Positions 28,916-37,442 of a stretch of DNA of 64,000 bases are shown one piece after another. How positions within the stretch are numbered: position 1 is the first letter of the stretch; every line of letters starts with the position of its first letter. The DNA is from Paraburkholderia nodosa DSM 21604 (GTDB lineage Bacteria > Pseudomonadota > Gammaproteobacteria > Burkholderiales > Burkholderiaceae). Location of the stretch: contig NZ_JAFA01000007.1 of the NCBI RefSeq assembly GCF_000519185.1, positions 283,830-347,829 on the forward strand, in the 5' to 3' direction. The translations under genes and the position numbers were made by a program. The notes under the pieces are model-generated. The model made no database searches. It was given only the letters and a program-made list of their open reading frames with translations, and was not told where the DNA came from.

Positions 28916-30290
28916 TTCCATCGACGCACGCGCATTGCAAAACGGCGAATTGACCCGCGCGCTCGCGCGTTTTGTAGCCGCCACGCAATGGCATGACGTG
29001 CCCGCCGCCGTGCGCAGCGAAGCGAAACGCTCGCTCGTCAATTACTTCGCCGTCGCGCTGGCAGGCTCGCACGATCCGACGCTCGACAAGGCCGTGAGAG
29101 TCTATGGCCGCTTTCGCGCCGGCAGCGAGGCGACGCTCGTGGGCCGCAGCGAACGCATGGACATGCTCAATGGGGCCGCGCTTAACGCGATGAGCGCGAA
29201 CGTCTACGACTTCGACGACACGCATATTCCCACCATCCTCCATCCGACTGCGCCCGTGGCCGCCGCGCTGTTCGCGCTCGCCGAGTCGCATGCGATGAGC
29301 GGCGAGGCGTTGCTGCTCGCGTTCGTCATCGGCGTGGAAGTGGAGTGCCGCATCGCCAACGCGGTGTCGCCGGAGCACTATCAGCGCGGTTGGCACATCA
29401 CCTCGACGTGCGGCGTGTTCGGCGCGGCGGCTGCCGCCGCGAAGGCGCGCGGACTCGACGAAGACGCCATCGTGTGGGCGCTCGGCAACGCGTCCGCCCA
29501 GACGGGCGGCCTGGTCGAAACGCTCGGCACGATGTCGAAGAGCATCAGCGTCGGCAACGCGGCGCGCAACGGGCTGCTCTCCGCGCTGCTCGCCGAAGAC
29601 GGTTTTTCCGGCCCCGTCGCGCCGCTCGAAGGCGAACGTGGCTTCCTGCGCGTGACGGTCTCGAAACCGCGCTGGCATGCGCTCACGCAAGAACTCGGGC
29701 GCGAATGGGGGCTGCTCAAGAACACCTACAAGCCGTATCCGTGCGGCGTGGTGCTCAATCCGGTGATCGACGCGTGCCTCGATCTGCGGCGCGACGCGCG
29801 CTGGTCCCTCGACGATATCGAGGAAATCGAACTAACAGGGCATCCGCTGCTGCGCGAGCGCACCGACCGGCCCGGCGTGCGCACGGGCCGCGAATCGCAG
29901 GTCAGCGCGCATCATGCCGTGGCCGTGACGCTCTCGCGCGGCAAGGCGGGGCTCGAGGAGTTCACCGATACGGCCGTCGCCGATCCTTCGCTGCGGGCAC
30001 TGGCGAGCCGGCTGCGTTTTGTCGATGACGCCGCATGGCCGGTGGAATCGGCGCAAGTGACGATCGTGCTGCGCTCGGGCGAACGCCTGTCGCGTCGCGT
30101 GCTGGCGGCGCGCGGCAGTCTCAGCGCGCCGCTCGCCAACGTCGAGCTGGCGGACAAACTGCATCGGCTAGCGGCCTATGGCCGCTCGGGCGTCGATGCG
30201 CAGCCGCTCGCGCAAGCGCTATGGAATTTCGATGCCGAGCCCGATGCCGCGGCCGTGGTGCGTCTTGCGCGCGCCCGTGGCTCGGATTAA
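28905..30290 (+). CDS. MmgE/PrpD-family hydro-lyase or isomerase
   Basis: A 461-residue member of the MmgE/PrpD family (2-methylcitrate dehydratase, cis-aconitate decarboxylase and relatives). It shows the conserved DFDDTHIPTILHPTAPVAAA segment near residue 105, EVECRIANAVSPEHYQRGWH, the internal STCGVFGAAAAAAKARGLDE and KPYPCGVVLNPVIDACLDL. The start is a TTG at 28905, supported by GAAGGAGG five bases upstream inside the SDR gene, so it is translated by coupling. Members act on tricarboxylates or dicarboxylates; the exact reaction cannot be read from sequence. Confidence 0.88.
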   Translation: MQADSIDARALQNGELTRALARFVAATQWHDVPAAVRSEAKRSLVNYFAVALAGSHDPTLDKAVRVYGRFRAGSEATLVGRSERMDMLNGAALNAMSANVYDFDDTHIPTILHPTAPVAAALFALAESHAMSGEALLLAFVIGVEVECRIANAVSPEHYQRGWHITSTCGVFGAAAAAAKARGLDEDAIVWALGNASAQTGGLVETLGTMSKSISVGNAARNGLLSALLAEDGFSGPVAPLEGERGFLRVTVSKPRWHALTQELGREWGLLKNTYKPYPCGVVLNPVIDACLDLRRDARWSLDDIEEIELTGHPLLRERTDRPGVRTGRESQVSAHHAVAVTLSRGKAGLEEFTDTAVADPSLRALASRLRFVDDAAWPVESAQVTIVLRSGERLSRRVLAARGSLSAPLANVELADKLHRLAAYGRSGVDAQPLAQALWNFDAEPDAAAVVRLARARGSD

Positions 30291-30320
30291 CGCAGAGACC
30301 CTTAATTTACGAGGATTGTC

Positions 30321-31244
30321 ATGTCGAGTAGTGAGGCATCAAATCAACAGAGCGGTCGCCTGCTCGGTTTCGTCGGCGTCGGCACGATGGGCCGGCCGAT
30401 GGCGCGGCGGCTGATCGCAGGGGGGCATGCCCTCATCGTGTACGACCGCGATCAGGCGGCCGTCGCGGAACTGAAGGCGCTGGGCGCACAGGTGGCGGCG
30501 TCGGTGCGGGAAGTGGCCGACGGCGCGCATACCGTGTTCACGAGCCTGCCCACGCCGGCGATTTTCAAGCAGGTCGCGCTCGGCGAGGGCGGTCTGGTCG
30601 AAGGCAGCGCGATCAAGATCCTGGTCGATCTGTCGACTGTCGGCTCGCGCATCGAAAGAGAAGTCGCCGAAGGGCTGGTGGCGAAAGGCATCGACACCGT
30701 CGATGCGCCCGTGAGCGGCGGCGCGGCGGGCGCGGCGAAGGGCACGCTCGCGATCATGGCGGCGGGCAAGCCGGCCGCGCTCGAACAGGTGCGCGGCCTC
30801 TTCGAGGTGCTGGGCAAAGTCTTCGTCGTGGGCGACCAGGCCGGACAAGGGCAATTGCTGAAGCTGCTCAACAACATGCTGTCGTCCACGGCGTTCGCGA
30901 TCACGTCCGAAGCGTTCGTCGCAGGCATGCGCGGCGGCCTGGACCCGGAAATTATGATGTCGGTGATCAATGCGGGCAGCGGCAAGAACGGCGCGACGCT
31001 CGACAAGTTTCCGAAGCACGTGCTGCCGCGTACGTTCGACTTCGGTTTTCCCGTGGGCAGCGTCTGCAAGGACATCGGCCTTGCCGTCGACGAATGCCAG
31101 GCGCTGGGCGTGCCGATGTGGGTCGGCAGCGTCGCGCGCCAGGTATGGAATTACGCCGCGATGCAGGACGGCAGCGCGCGCGACATGACGGAACTCGTCA
31201 AGTACGTCGAGCGCTGGTCGTCCATCGACGGGCTCGCGGACTGA
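30321..31244 (+). CDS. Beta-hydroxyacid dehydrogenase (3-hydroxyisobutyrate type), paralogue 1
   Basis: A 307-residue NAD(P)-dependent enzyme. It has GFVGVGTMGRPMARRL for the Rossmann fold near residue 15, the substrate loop DAPVSGGAAGAAKGTLAI, catalytic Lys in GQLLKLLNNML near residue 180, and a C-terminal helical domain containing KDIGLAVDECQALGVP. Enzymes of this family oxidise 3-hydroxy acids such as 3-hydroxyisobutyrate, tartronate semialdehyde or 2-(hydroxymethyl)glutarate. It has two paralogues in the same island (31636 and 36044). The gene lies 30 bp after the MmgE/PrpD gene with GAGGA before the ATG. Confidence 0.9.
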   Translation: MSSSEASNQQSGRLLGFVGVGTMGRPMARRLIAGGHALIVYDRDQAAVAELKALGAQVAASVREVADGAHTVFTSLPTPAIFKQVALGEGGLVEGSAIKILVDLSTVGSRIEREVAEGLVAKGIDTVDAPVSGGAAGAAKGTLAIMAAGKPAALEQVRGLFEVLGKVFVVGDQAGQGQLLKLLNNMLSSTAFAITSEAFVAGMRGGLDPEIMMSVINAGSGKNGATLDKFPKHVLPRTFDFGFPVGSVCKDIGLAVDECQALGVPMWVGSVARQVWNYAAMQDGSARDMTELVKYVERWSSIDGLAD

Positions 31245-31296
31245 GTCGCACCGGTGGCTCGCCCTGCGAGCCCGAATTTTCATAACGGAGAATCAC

Positions 31297-31623
31297 ATGA
31301 TCGTTGAAATGCGCATCTATCACTGCGCGCCGACCCGCCTGCCGGCCTTGCTCGACCGCTTCACGTCCACCACGCTGGGCTTCTTCGAAAAGTACGGCAT
31401 CAAGCAGATCGGCTTTTGGACCACGCTGATCGGGCCCAGCAATCACGCGCTCACGTACATGCTGAAATGGGAAAGCCTCGCCGAGCGCGAGCAGAAGTGG
31501 AACGCGTTTCAGGCCGACGCGGAATGGATCGCGAAGCGCGCGGCGACGGAAGCGGAGAAGCCCATCGTCGAGCGCATCGAGAACCACTTCCTCACGCCGA
31601 CCGCGTTTTCCGCGTTGCGCTAG
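31297..31623 (+). CDS. NIPSNAP-family protein
   Basis: A 108-residue NIPSNAP-domain protein, a dimeric ferredoxin-like alpha/beta barrel. MIVEMRIYHCAPTRLPALLD starts the domain, with the characteristic TYMLKWESLAEREQKWNAFQ later, followed by a short C-terminal tail. Small NIPSNAP proteins often sit in aromatic or terpenoid degradation operons, where their role is unclear. It lies between two beta-hydroxyacid dehydrogenase genes, 52 bp after the first and 12 bp before the second, with AACGGAG upstream of the ATG. Confidence 0.85.
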   Translation: MIVEMRIYHCAPTRLPALLDRFTSTTLGFFEKYGIKQIGFWTTLIGPSNHALTYMLKWESLAEREQKWNAFQADAEWIAKRAATEAEKPIVERIENHFLTPTAFSALR

Positions 31624-31635
31624 GAGATTAGCGTC

Positions 31636-32523
31636 ATGACACAACCCAGGCGAATCGGTTTCATCGGGCTCGGCATGATGGGCGCGCCGATGGTGCAATG
31701 CCTCGTCAACGCGGGCTTCGACCTCTTCATCGACGACGCCGACGCCGCGCGTGCCGACGCGCTCGCCGCGCAAACGGGCGCGCAGCGTCTGAGCGAGGAC
31801 AATGCGGCGTCGCTCGACGCGTTGATCACGATGCTGCCGAATTCGGCCATCGTCGAAAGCGTGCTGCTCGGCGGTGGCGCGCACGGCTGGGCAAGCCGGC
31901 TCGCGAAGGGCGCGGCGGTGATCGACATGAGTTCGTCGGAGCCGGAACGCTCGCGCAAGCTCGGCGCGGTGCTCGAAGAGCGCGGCCTCGCGTATCTCGA
32001 TGCGCCCGTTTCGGGCGGCGTGAAGAAAGCGAAGGAAGGCACGCTCGCGATTCTCGTCGGCGGCAGCGCGGATGAACTCGCGCGCTGCAAGCCCGTACTC
32101 GAGGCGATGGGCAAGAGCATTCTGCACATCGGCGGCGCGGGCGCGGGGCATGCGGCGAAGGCGCTGAACAACTACGTGTCGGCGGCGGGACTGGCCGCCA
32201 CGGTCGAGGCGCTGCACGTCGCGCAACGCTTCGGCATCGAGCCGGAGGTGATGACGGACGTGCTGAACGCATCGTCGGGCCGCAGCAACACCTCGGAGAA
32301 CAAGGTGAAGCAGTTCATGCTGAGCGGTACGTTCGCCTCGGGCTTCGCGCTGCAATTGATGAACAAGGATCTGAAGATCGCGCGTGCGCTCGCGCAGTCG
32401 GTCGGCTATCCCATGACGCTCGGCATGACCTGCACCGCGATGTGGGACGAAGCCGCGCAGCGTTCGACGCCCGCGACCGACCACACCGAAATGTACCGCT
32501 TGCTCGATGGCGACGCGTCCTGA
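31636..32523 (+). CDS. Beta-hydroxyacid dehydrogenase, paralogue 2
   Basis: A 295-residue enzyme with GFIGLGMMGAPMVQCLV near residue 10, DAPVSGGVKKAKEGTLAI, catalytic Lys in GAGHAAKALNNYVSAAG and the C-terminal MNKDLKIARALAQSVGYPMT. The cofactor loop after the second strand (IDDADAARADAL) carries acidic residues that suggest NAD preference. Divergence from the paralogues at 30321 and 36044 suggests different substrates or stereochemistry and not a recent duplication. The next gene, an aldehyde dehydrogenase, starts 22 bp downstream. Confidence 0.9.
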   Translation: MTQPRRIGFIGLGMMGAPMVQCLVNAGFDLFIDDADAARADALAAQTGAQRLSEDNAASLDALITMLPNSAIVESVLLGGGAHGWASRLAKGAAVIDMSSSEPERSRKLGAVLEERGLAYLDAPVSGGVKKAKEGTLAILVGGSADELARCKPVLEAMGKSILHIGGAGAGHAAKALNNYVSAAGLAATVEALHVAQRFGIEPEVMTDVLNASSGRSNTSENKVKQFMLSGTFASGFALQLMNKDLKIARALAQSVGYPMTLGMTCTAMWDEAAQRSTPATDHTEMYRLLDGDAS

Positions 32524-32545
32524 TCTTTCTGCTTTGGAGCCTGCC

Positions 32546-33976
32546 ATGTCACATGCAGCGCAGTTTTATATCGACGGACGCTGGGTCGAGCCCGCTTCCC
32601 CACGATGGTTCGACGTCGTCGATCCGTCCACCGAAGCGCCGTTCGAGCGCCTGGCGCTCGGCAATGCGCAAGACGTCGATCGCGCCGTGGCTGCCGCGCG
32701 CCGCGCGTTTCCCGCGTGGTCCGCGACGAGCGTGGCCGAACGCGTCGCGATGCTGCGGCGCGTGCTGGCCATTTACGAGCGCCGCTACGACGAATTCGCG
32801 GAGGCGATGCGCCGCGAAATGGGCGCGCCCATCGCGTTCGCGCGCAGCGGCCAGGCGGCGCGCGGCCCGGCGCACCTGAATGCGCTGATCGACGTGCTCG
32901 AGCGCTTCAAATTCGAGGAGCAGCGCGGCAACACGCGTGTGGTGCTCGAAGCGATCGGCGTGTGCGGCCTTATCACGCCGTGGAACTGGCCCGTGAACCA
33001 GATCGTCGTGAAGCTCGCGCCCGCGCTTGCGGCCGGCTGCACGATGGTGCTCAAGCCCAGCGAATATTCGCCGCTGAGCGCGCTGCTGTTCGCCGAAGTG
33101 CTCGACGAAGCGCAGTTGCCCGCGGGCGTGTTCAATCTCGTGAACGGCGACGGTCCGGGCGTGGGCGAGGCGATTGCCACGCACCCCGATATCGACATGG
33201 TGTCGTTCACGGGTTCGACGCGTGCGGGCGTGCTCGTCGCACAGGCGGCCGCGCCGACGGTCAAGCGCGTTGCGCAGGAGCTGGGCGGCAAGTCCGCCAA
33301 CATCCTGCTCGACGACGTCGATCTCGAAGAAGCCGTGAAGCGCGGCGTTGCCGCGTGCTTCACGAACTCGGGCCAGTCGTGCTCGATTCCCACGCGCATG
33401 CTGGTGCCGCGTCAACTGATGAACGACGCCGCGCAGATCGCGAAGCGCGCGGCGGAGTCGTACCGCCTGGGGCCGACCGACGATCCGTCCACGCAACTCG
33501 GGCCGCTCGTCAACCGCAATCAGCTCGAGCGCGTGCAGGCGTTGATCCAGAAGGGCATCGACGAAGGCGCGCGGCTCGTGACGGGCGGCACGGGCGTGCC
33601 CGCCGGCATCGAGAAAGGCTACTACGTGAAGCCGACCATCTTCGCCGACGTCACACCCGAGATGACCATCGCGCGCGAGGAGATCTTCGGGCCGGTGCTT
33701 TCGATGATGCCGTACGACAGCGAAGGCGAAGCTATTGCGATTGCCAACGGCACCGAATACGGCCTCGCCGCTTACGTGCAATCCAGCGACATCGCGCGCG
33801 CCCGCAAGGTGGGCCGTGCGTTGCGTGCGGGCGGCGTGCATCTGAACTATCCGCCCGCCGATTTCCATGCGCCGTTCGGCGGCTACAAGCGCTCGGGCAA
33901 CGGCCGCGAGTGGGGCGAAGCGGGCTTGCGCGAATACCTGGAAACGAAGGCGTTGGTCGGTTACGGCGCGCAATGA
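32546..33976 (+). CDS. NAD(P)-dependent aldehyde dehydrogenase
   Basis: A 476-residue member of the aldehyde dehydrogenase superfamily. It has the conserved TPWNWPVNQIVVKLAPALAA near residue 142, the catalytic Glu in VAQELGGKSANI near 253, and the catalytic Cys in FTNSGQSCSIPTRM near 286. EEIFGPVLSMMPYD follows near 387 and PFGGYKRSGNGREWG near the C-terminus. ATG 32546 is preceded by TGGAG and fits the family's length; the frame opens 13 codons earlier without support. It ends the first operon, just before a strong terminator, and would oxidise an aldehyde made by the dehydrogenases. Confidence 0.93.
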   Translation: MSHAAQFYIDGRWVEPASPRWFDVVDPSTEAPFERLALGNAQDVDRAVAAARRAFPAWSATSVAERVAMLRRVLAIYERRYDEFAEAMRREMGAPIAFARSGQAARGPAHLNALIDVLERFKFEEQRGNTRVVLEAIGVCGLITPWNWPVNQIVVKLAPALAAGCTMVLKPSEYSPLSALLFAEVLDEAQLPAGVFNLVNGDGPGVGEAIATHPDIDMVSFTGSTRAGVLVAQAAAPTVKRVAQELGGKSANILLDDVDLEEAVKRGVAACFTNSGQSCSIPTRMLVPRQLMNDAAQIAKRAAESYRLGPTDDPSTQLGPLVNRNQLERVQALIQKGIDEGARLVTGGTGVPAGIEKGYYVKPTIFADVTPEMTIAREEIFGPVLSMMPYDSEGEAIAIANGTEYGLAAYVQSSDIARARKVGRALRAGGVHLNYPPADFHAPFGGYKRSGNGREWGEAGLREYLETKALVGYGAQ

Positions 33977-33978
33977 GC

Positions 33979-34018
33979 GGCGAGCGGCCGGCTCCGGACC
34001 GGCCGGTCGCCAAAAAAT
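33979..34018 (+). terminator. Rho-independent terminator between the two catabolic operons
   Basis: CGGCCGG (33985-33991) and CCGGCCG (33999-34005) form a stem, extended across one mismatch by GGCGA and TCGCC. CAAAAAATTTT follows. The hairpin starts 3 bp after the aldehyde dehydrogenase stop and separates the first operon from the operator at 34031. Confidence 0.75.
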
Positions 34019-34030
34019 TTTGCGCATTTT

Positions 34031-34045
34031 GATTGTCTGACAATC
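34031..34045. promoter_or_regulatory. Perfect palindromic GntR-type operator of the second catabolic operon
   Basis: GATTGTC-T-GACAATC is a perfect 15-bp palindrome containing TTGT-CTG-ACAA, the FCD/GntR operator form. It lies 67 bp upstream of the carboxymuconolactone decarboxylase-like gene at 34112. Related sites are at 25745 and 39254. Confidence 0.7.
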
Positions 34046-34111
34046 ATCGTGTCTGGCAGTCTGAATGCGCGGAGCAACTGAACGAGTCGGGCAACTGGGA
34101 GGACCTTGAAG

Positions 34112-34507
34112 ATGGACAACAACGAACGTTTCAAGAAAGGCTTTGAAAACCGCAAGGAAGTGCTGGGCGCGGCGCACGTGGAGAAGTCGTGGGTCAACGC
34201 CGACGACTTCAACCGCCCGATGCAGCAGTACGTGACGGAGTGCTGCTGGGGCGATATCTGGGGCGACAACACGCTGCCCTTCAAGACGCGCAGCCTGCTA
34301 AACCTCGGGATACTCACCGCAATGAGCCAGCACCACGAACTGGCCGTGCACGTGAAAGGCGCGCTGCGCAACGGCGTGACGAAGGACGAGATCCGCGCGG
34401 TGTTGATGCAGGCGGCCATCTACTGCGGCGTGCCGCTGGCGCTCGCCGCGTTCCGCGTGGCGACGGAGGCGATCAAGGCGTACGAAGCGGAGACTTCGAC
34501 GGTTTGA
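34112..34507 (+). CDS. Carboxymuconolactone-decarboxylase-family protein (single domain)
   Basis: A 131-residue protein of the PcaC/AhpD-like family. It has MQQYVTECCWGDIWGD near residue 30, KTRSLLNLGILTAMSQHHEL with the conserved Arg and His region, and VLMQAAIYCGVPLALAAF at the end. PcaC decarboxylates gamma-carboxymuconolactone; relatives can be peroxidase-like. No other protocatechuate-branch genes are present, so a lactone or dicarboxylic intermediate of another pathway is more likely. ATG 34112 has GGGAGG nine bases upstream and is preferred over a TTG at 34106. Confidence 0.85.
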   Translation: MDNNERFKKGFENRKEVLGAAHVEKSWVNADDFNRPMQQYVTECCWGDIWGDNTLPFKTRSLLNLGILTAMSQHHELAVHVKGALRNGVTKDEIRAVLMQAAIYCGVPLALAAFRVATEAIKAYEAETSTV

Positions 34508-34662
34508 TCGGGGCGGCACGCGCCGCAAAGTCCACGCAATGTCGACGCGACATCGAAGCACACAAACTACGCACCGCACGCTGCGGGCAATCAATGCAAT
34601 GAACTTGCATGCGGCCGGAACGGGCGCAAATACGCCGGTTCCGGCCGACAAAGGAGACAACG

Positions 34663-36012
34663 ATGAAGACCCTCACCGCAACTGACGTCGTACTGTCCGA
34701 AGGCGAGCAGACGATCGAAACGAAAAGACGCAACGCCATCAAAGGCGCGTTCTTCTCCGAGTACATCGACATGTTCGATATTTACCTGCCCGTCGTCGTC
34801 CTGTCGCCGGTGCTGGCGTTCTTCCAGCCGCCGCATCTGTCAGGCGGAATGGAGACGATTCTCGCGTCGCTGGTGTTCATCACGACGCTGCTGGGGCGGC
34901 CGATCGGCGCGCTGCTGTTCGGCATGGTCGCGGACCGCATCGGCCGCCGCAAGGCGTCGATCTGGTCGGTGTCGGGCTTCGGCGTGGTCACGCTGCTGAT
35001 CGCACTGCTGCCGGGCTACGAGAGCGTCGGCATCGTGTCGTACTGGGCGCTGGTGCTGTTGCGCTTCGTCGACGGGATCTTTCTCGGCGGCGGCTATACG
35101 GGTGCGATGCCGCTTGCCATCGAGTATTCGAAGAAAGAGCAGCGCGGCTTCGTGGGCGGCTTCATCATCGCGGGCTTTCCCGCCGCGTACGTGTCGATCA
35201 ATCTGATCGCCATGCTGATGTTCTGGTTCTTTCCGCTTAGCGGCATGCACTCGCCGTACGCACAATGGGGCTGGCGCATTCCGTTCGTGCTGGGCGCCGT
35301 GCTCGCGGGCGCGCTGGCGATGTACTACGTGCACAAGGTCGCCGAATCGGAGATCTGGAAGAGCGAAACGGCCGAGAAGGCCGATCAGCCCGAAAAGCTG
35401 CCGCTGACAGACCTGCTGCGCGGCAAGAGCGGCCGCAACCTGCTCCAGGTGCTGGTCATGATGACGGGCTTCTGGCTAACGCAGAACATCATCACGATCT
35501 TCCTGCCCACGGGCCTGCTCGTGAAGACGCTGCATCTGAACGGCTTCCAGATGACGTCCACGCTGATGATCACCTACTTCGTGCTGTTCTTCAGCTATAT
35601 CGGCTCGGGCATGCTCGCGCAGGTGATCGGCCGGCGGCGCTTCTTCGCGATCGTCGGTCCGCTGATTGCGACGGTCGGCGCCGCGCTGCTGTATGTGCTC
35701 GCGAACGTCGACGGGCTCTCGCTCGGGGCGATCATCGCGCTGGTCTGTGTGCTTGCGGTGCTCGTCACGTCGCCGTGGGGCGTGATCGTCACGTACATCA
35801 ACGAGCGCTTCGTCACCGATGTGCGCGCAACGGGTTTCGGCGTGGGCTTCAGCCTCTCGGTGATCATCCCGTCGTTCTACGCGTTCTACATGGACTGGCT
35901 GAGCGCGTTCATGCCGTTGCGGCTCACTTCGGTGGTGCTGCTGTGCCTCGGCGGTCTGATCGGCGCGGTCGGCGCGCTGATGGGACCGGAAACGAAGGAT
36001 GTCGATTTTTGA
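34663..36012 (+). CDS. MFS transporter, second carrier of the island
   Basis: A 449-residue, twelve-helix carrier of the KgtP/ShiA-like (MHS) general substrate group. It has a first helix with FFSEYIDMFDIYLPVVVLSP, the loop 2-3 motif GMVADRIGRRKASIW, EYSKKEQRGFVGGFIIAGFP after helix 4, and a second-half repeat LAQVIGRRRFFAIVG. ATG 34663 follows AAAGGAGAC and fits the family. The gene lies between the decarboxylase-like gene and a beta-hydroxyacid dehydrogenase, 155 bp after the former. Having two carriers suggests uptake of two forms of the growth substrate, or of two related acids. Confidence 0.88.
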   Translation: MKTLTATDVVLSEGEQTIETKRRNAIKGAFFSEYIDMFDIYLPVVVLSPVLAFFQPPHLSGGMETILASLVFITTLLGRPIGALLFGMVADRIGRRKASIWSVSGFGVVTLLIALLPGYESVGIVSYWALVLLRFVDGIFLGGGYTGAMPLAIEYSKKEQRGFVGGFIIAGFPAAYVSINLIAMLMFWFFPLSGMHSPYAQWGWRIPFVLGAVLAGALAMYYVHKVAESEIWKSETAEKADQPEKLPLTDLLRGKSGRNLLQVLVMMTGFWLTQNIITIFLPTGLLVKTLHLNGFQMTSTLMITYFVLFFSYIGSGMLAQVIGRRRFFAIVGPLIATVGAALLYVLANVDGLSLGAIIALVCVLAVLVTSPWGVIVTYINERFVTDVRATGFGVGFSLSVIIPSFYAFYMDWLSAFMPLRLTSVVLLCLGGLIGAVGALMGPETKDVDF

Positions 36013-36043
36013 CGAATGAACTGACTGTAAGGGAAGAGCGGAA

Positions 36044-36952
36044 ATGAACAAGGAAAGGATCGGCTTCATCGGTCTGGGCAACATGGGCGGCCGCATGACT
36101 CGGCGCCTCGTCGATGCGGGCATTGCGGTGCTCGGCTACGACACGGTGCCCGCGCGCGTGGAAGCAGCGGGCGCGCAGGCTGCGCCCACGATAGCGGACG
36201 TCATGAAGTTTGCCGACGTGGTGATGCTGTCGCTACCGGACAGCAAGGTGGTGGAGAGCGTGGTCGAAGGCGAGGGCGGCGTGCTGGCGCACTGCCGCGC
36301 CGGGCAGATCGTGGTCGACCTGAGCACGGCGGCCGCGAGTTCGACCATACGGCTCGCGCAGCATTTCGCGCAAGACGGCGTGCAGTATGTGGACGCGGGG
36401 ATCTCGGGCGGCGCGGCCGCGGCGGAAAAGGGCACGCTCACGCTGATGGTGGGCGGCGAAGCGAGCGCGGTCAAGGCGCTCGACTGGGCGTTCGCGCCGA
36501 TCGCCAGCAAGGTCGCGCACATGGGCGAAAGCGGCGCGGGCCACACGACCAAGCTGCTGAACAACTTCCTCAACGCGGTAAGCCTCGCGGCAAGCGCGGA
36601 AGTGATGGTGGCGGGCAAGAAGGCGGGGCTCGACCTGCATCTGCTGCTCGACGTGCTCAACAGCAGCAGCGGCGTAAACTTCGCGACGCTGAACCGCTTT
36701 CCGAAGATCGTCGACGGCGACTATCTGGAAGGCGGCCTGACCGGCAAGCTCATGACGAAGGATGTCGTGCTCTATGTCGATCGCGTGCGCGAGCTGGGAG
36801 TGGTGTCGCTGAACGCGTCGGGGCCGCTCGCGAGCTTCGGCTTGGGCACGGCGCTCGGCTACGGCGACGTGATCAGCAATCGGGTCGTCGATGCGATCGG
36901 CGACGTTTCGGGCGGCGTGCGGCTTTCGACTGCCAGCGGAATGTTTGACTAA
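36044..36952 (+). CDS. Beta-hydroxyacid dehydrogenase, paralogue 3
   Basis: A 302-residue NAD(P)-dependent enzyme. It has GFIGLGNMGGRMTRRLVDAG, the substrate loop DAGISGGAAAAEKGTLTL (usual DAPVSGG replaced by DAGISGG), catalytic Lys in GAGHTTKLLNNFLNAVS, and MTKDVVLYVDRVRELGV in the helical domain. The altered loop and the divergent sequence suggest a substrate different from the paralogues at 30321 and 31636. It is followed after 16 bp by a small cupin. Confidence 0.88.
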   Translation: MNKERIGFIGLGNMGGRMTRRLVDAGIAVLGYDTVPARVEAAGAQAAPTIADVMKFADVVMLSLPDSKVVESVVEGEGGVLAHCRAGQIVVDLSTAAASSTIRLAQHFAQDGVQYVDAGISGGAAAAEKGTLTLMVGGEASAVKALDWAFAPIASKVAHMGESGAGHTTKLLNNFLNAVSLAASAEVMVAGKKAGLDLHLLLDVLNSSSGVNFATLNRFPKIVDGDYLEGGLTGKLMTKDVVLYVDRVRELGVVSLNASGPLASFGLGTALGYGDVISNRVVDAIGDVSGGVRLSTASGMFD

Positions 36953-36968
36953 TGGAGAAGAGGCAGTC

Positions 36969-37364
36969 ATGAAGGTTTTTCACGGCAGGGCAGAAGGCAA
37001 GATGTCGGAGCAGCGCGGCGAAACGTTCTCGGGGACGGTGTGGGCCGACCCCGTGATGCCGACGACCGATGGCGTCACGATCAACACGGTGTTCTTCGCG
37101 CCGCGCGGCCGCACCTACTGGCACACGCACGAGCAGGGCCAGGTCTTGCAGGTGACCGCGGGCAAGGGCTGGATCTGCAAGGACGGCGAGGCGCCGCAGG
37201 AAATCCGCCAGGGCGACATCGTGTTCATCGGACCCAACGAGCGTCACTGGCACGGCGCGAGCGACGGCAGCTACATGGTCCATATCGCCACGTCGATCGG
37301 CAAGTCGACGTGGCAGGAAGAAGTGCCGGAGGCCGACTACCCGAAGGGGCTCGACGCACGTTGA
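36969..37364 (+). CDS. Small cupin-domain protein
   Basis: A 131-residue single-domain cupin. Motif 1 is GRTYWHTHEQGQVLQVTAGKG (His, His and Gln/Glu positions) and motif 2 is EIRQGDIVFIGPNERHWHG. The family includes (R)-mandelonitrile lyase-like and carboxymuconolactone-cycloisomerase-associated cupins; a metal-dependent lyase, isomerase or decarboxylase role is likely. ATG 36969 has GGAGAAGAGG upstream. The tight spacing to the preceding dehydrogenase and the position before a CMD-family gene place it in the same pathway. Confidence 0.82.
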   Translation: MKVFHGRAEGKMSEQRGETFSGTVWADPVMPTTDGVTINTVFFAPRGRTYWHTHEQGQVLQVTAGKGWICKDGEAPQEIRQGDIVFIGPNERHWHGASDGSYMVHIATSIGKSTWQEEVPEADYPKGLDAR

Positions 37365-37442
37365 TGCGGAGTGCGAAACGCGGCGCGGGCCGCGTTTCGC
37401 ACGCGCAGACATTCGACCATCGTCATCACGAGGAACGACGCA

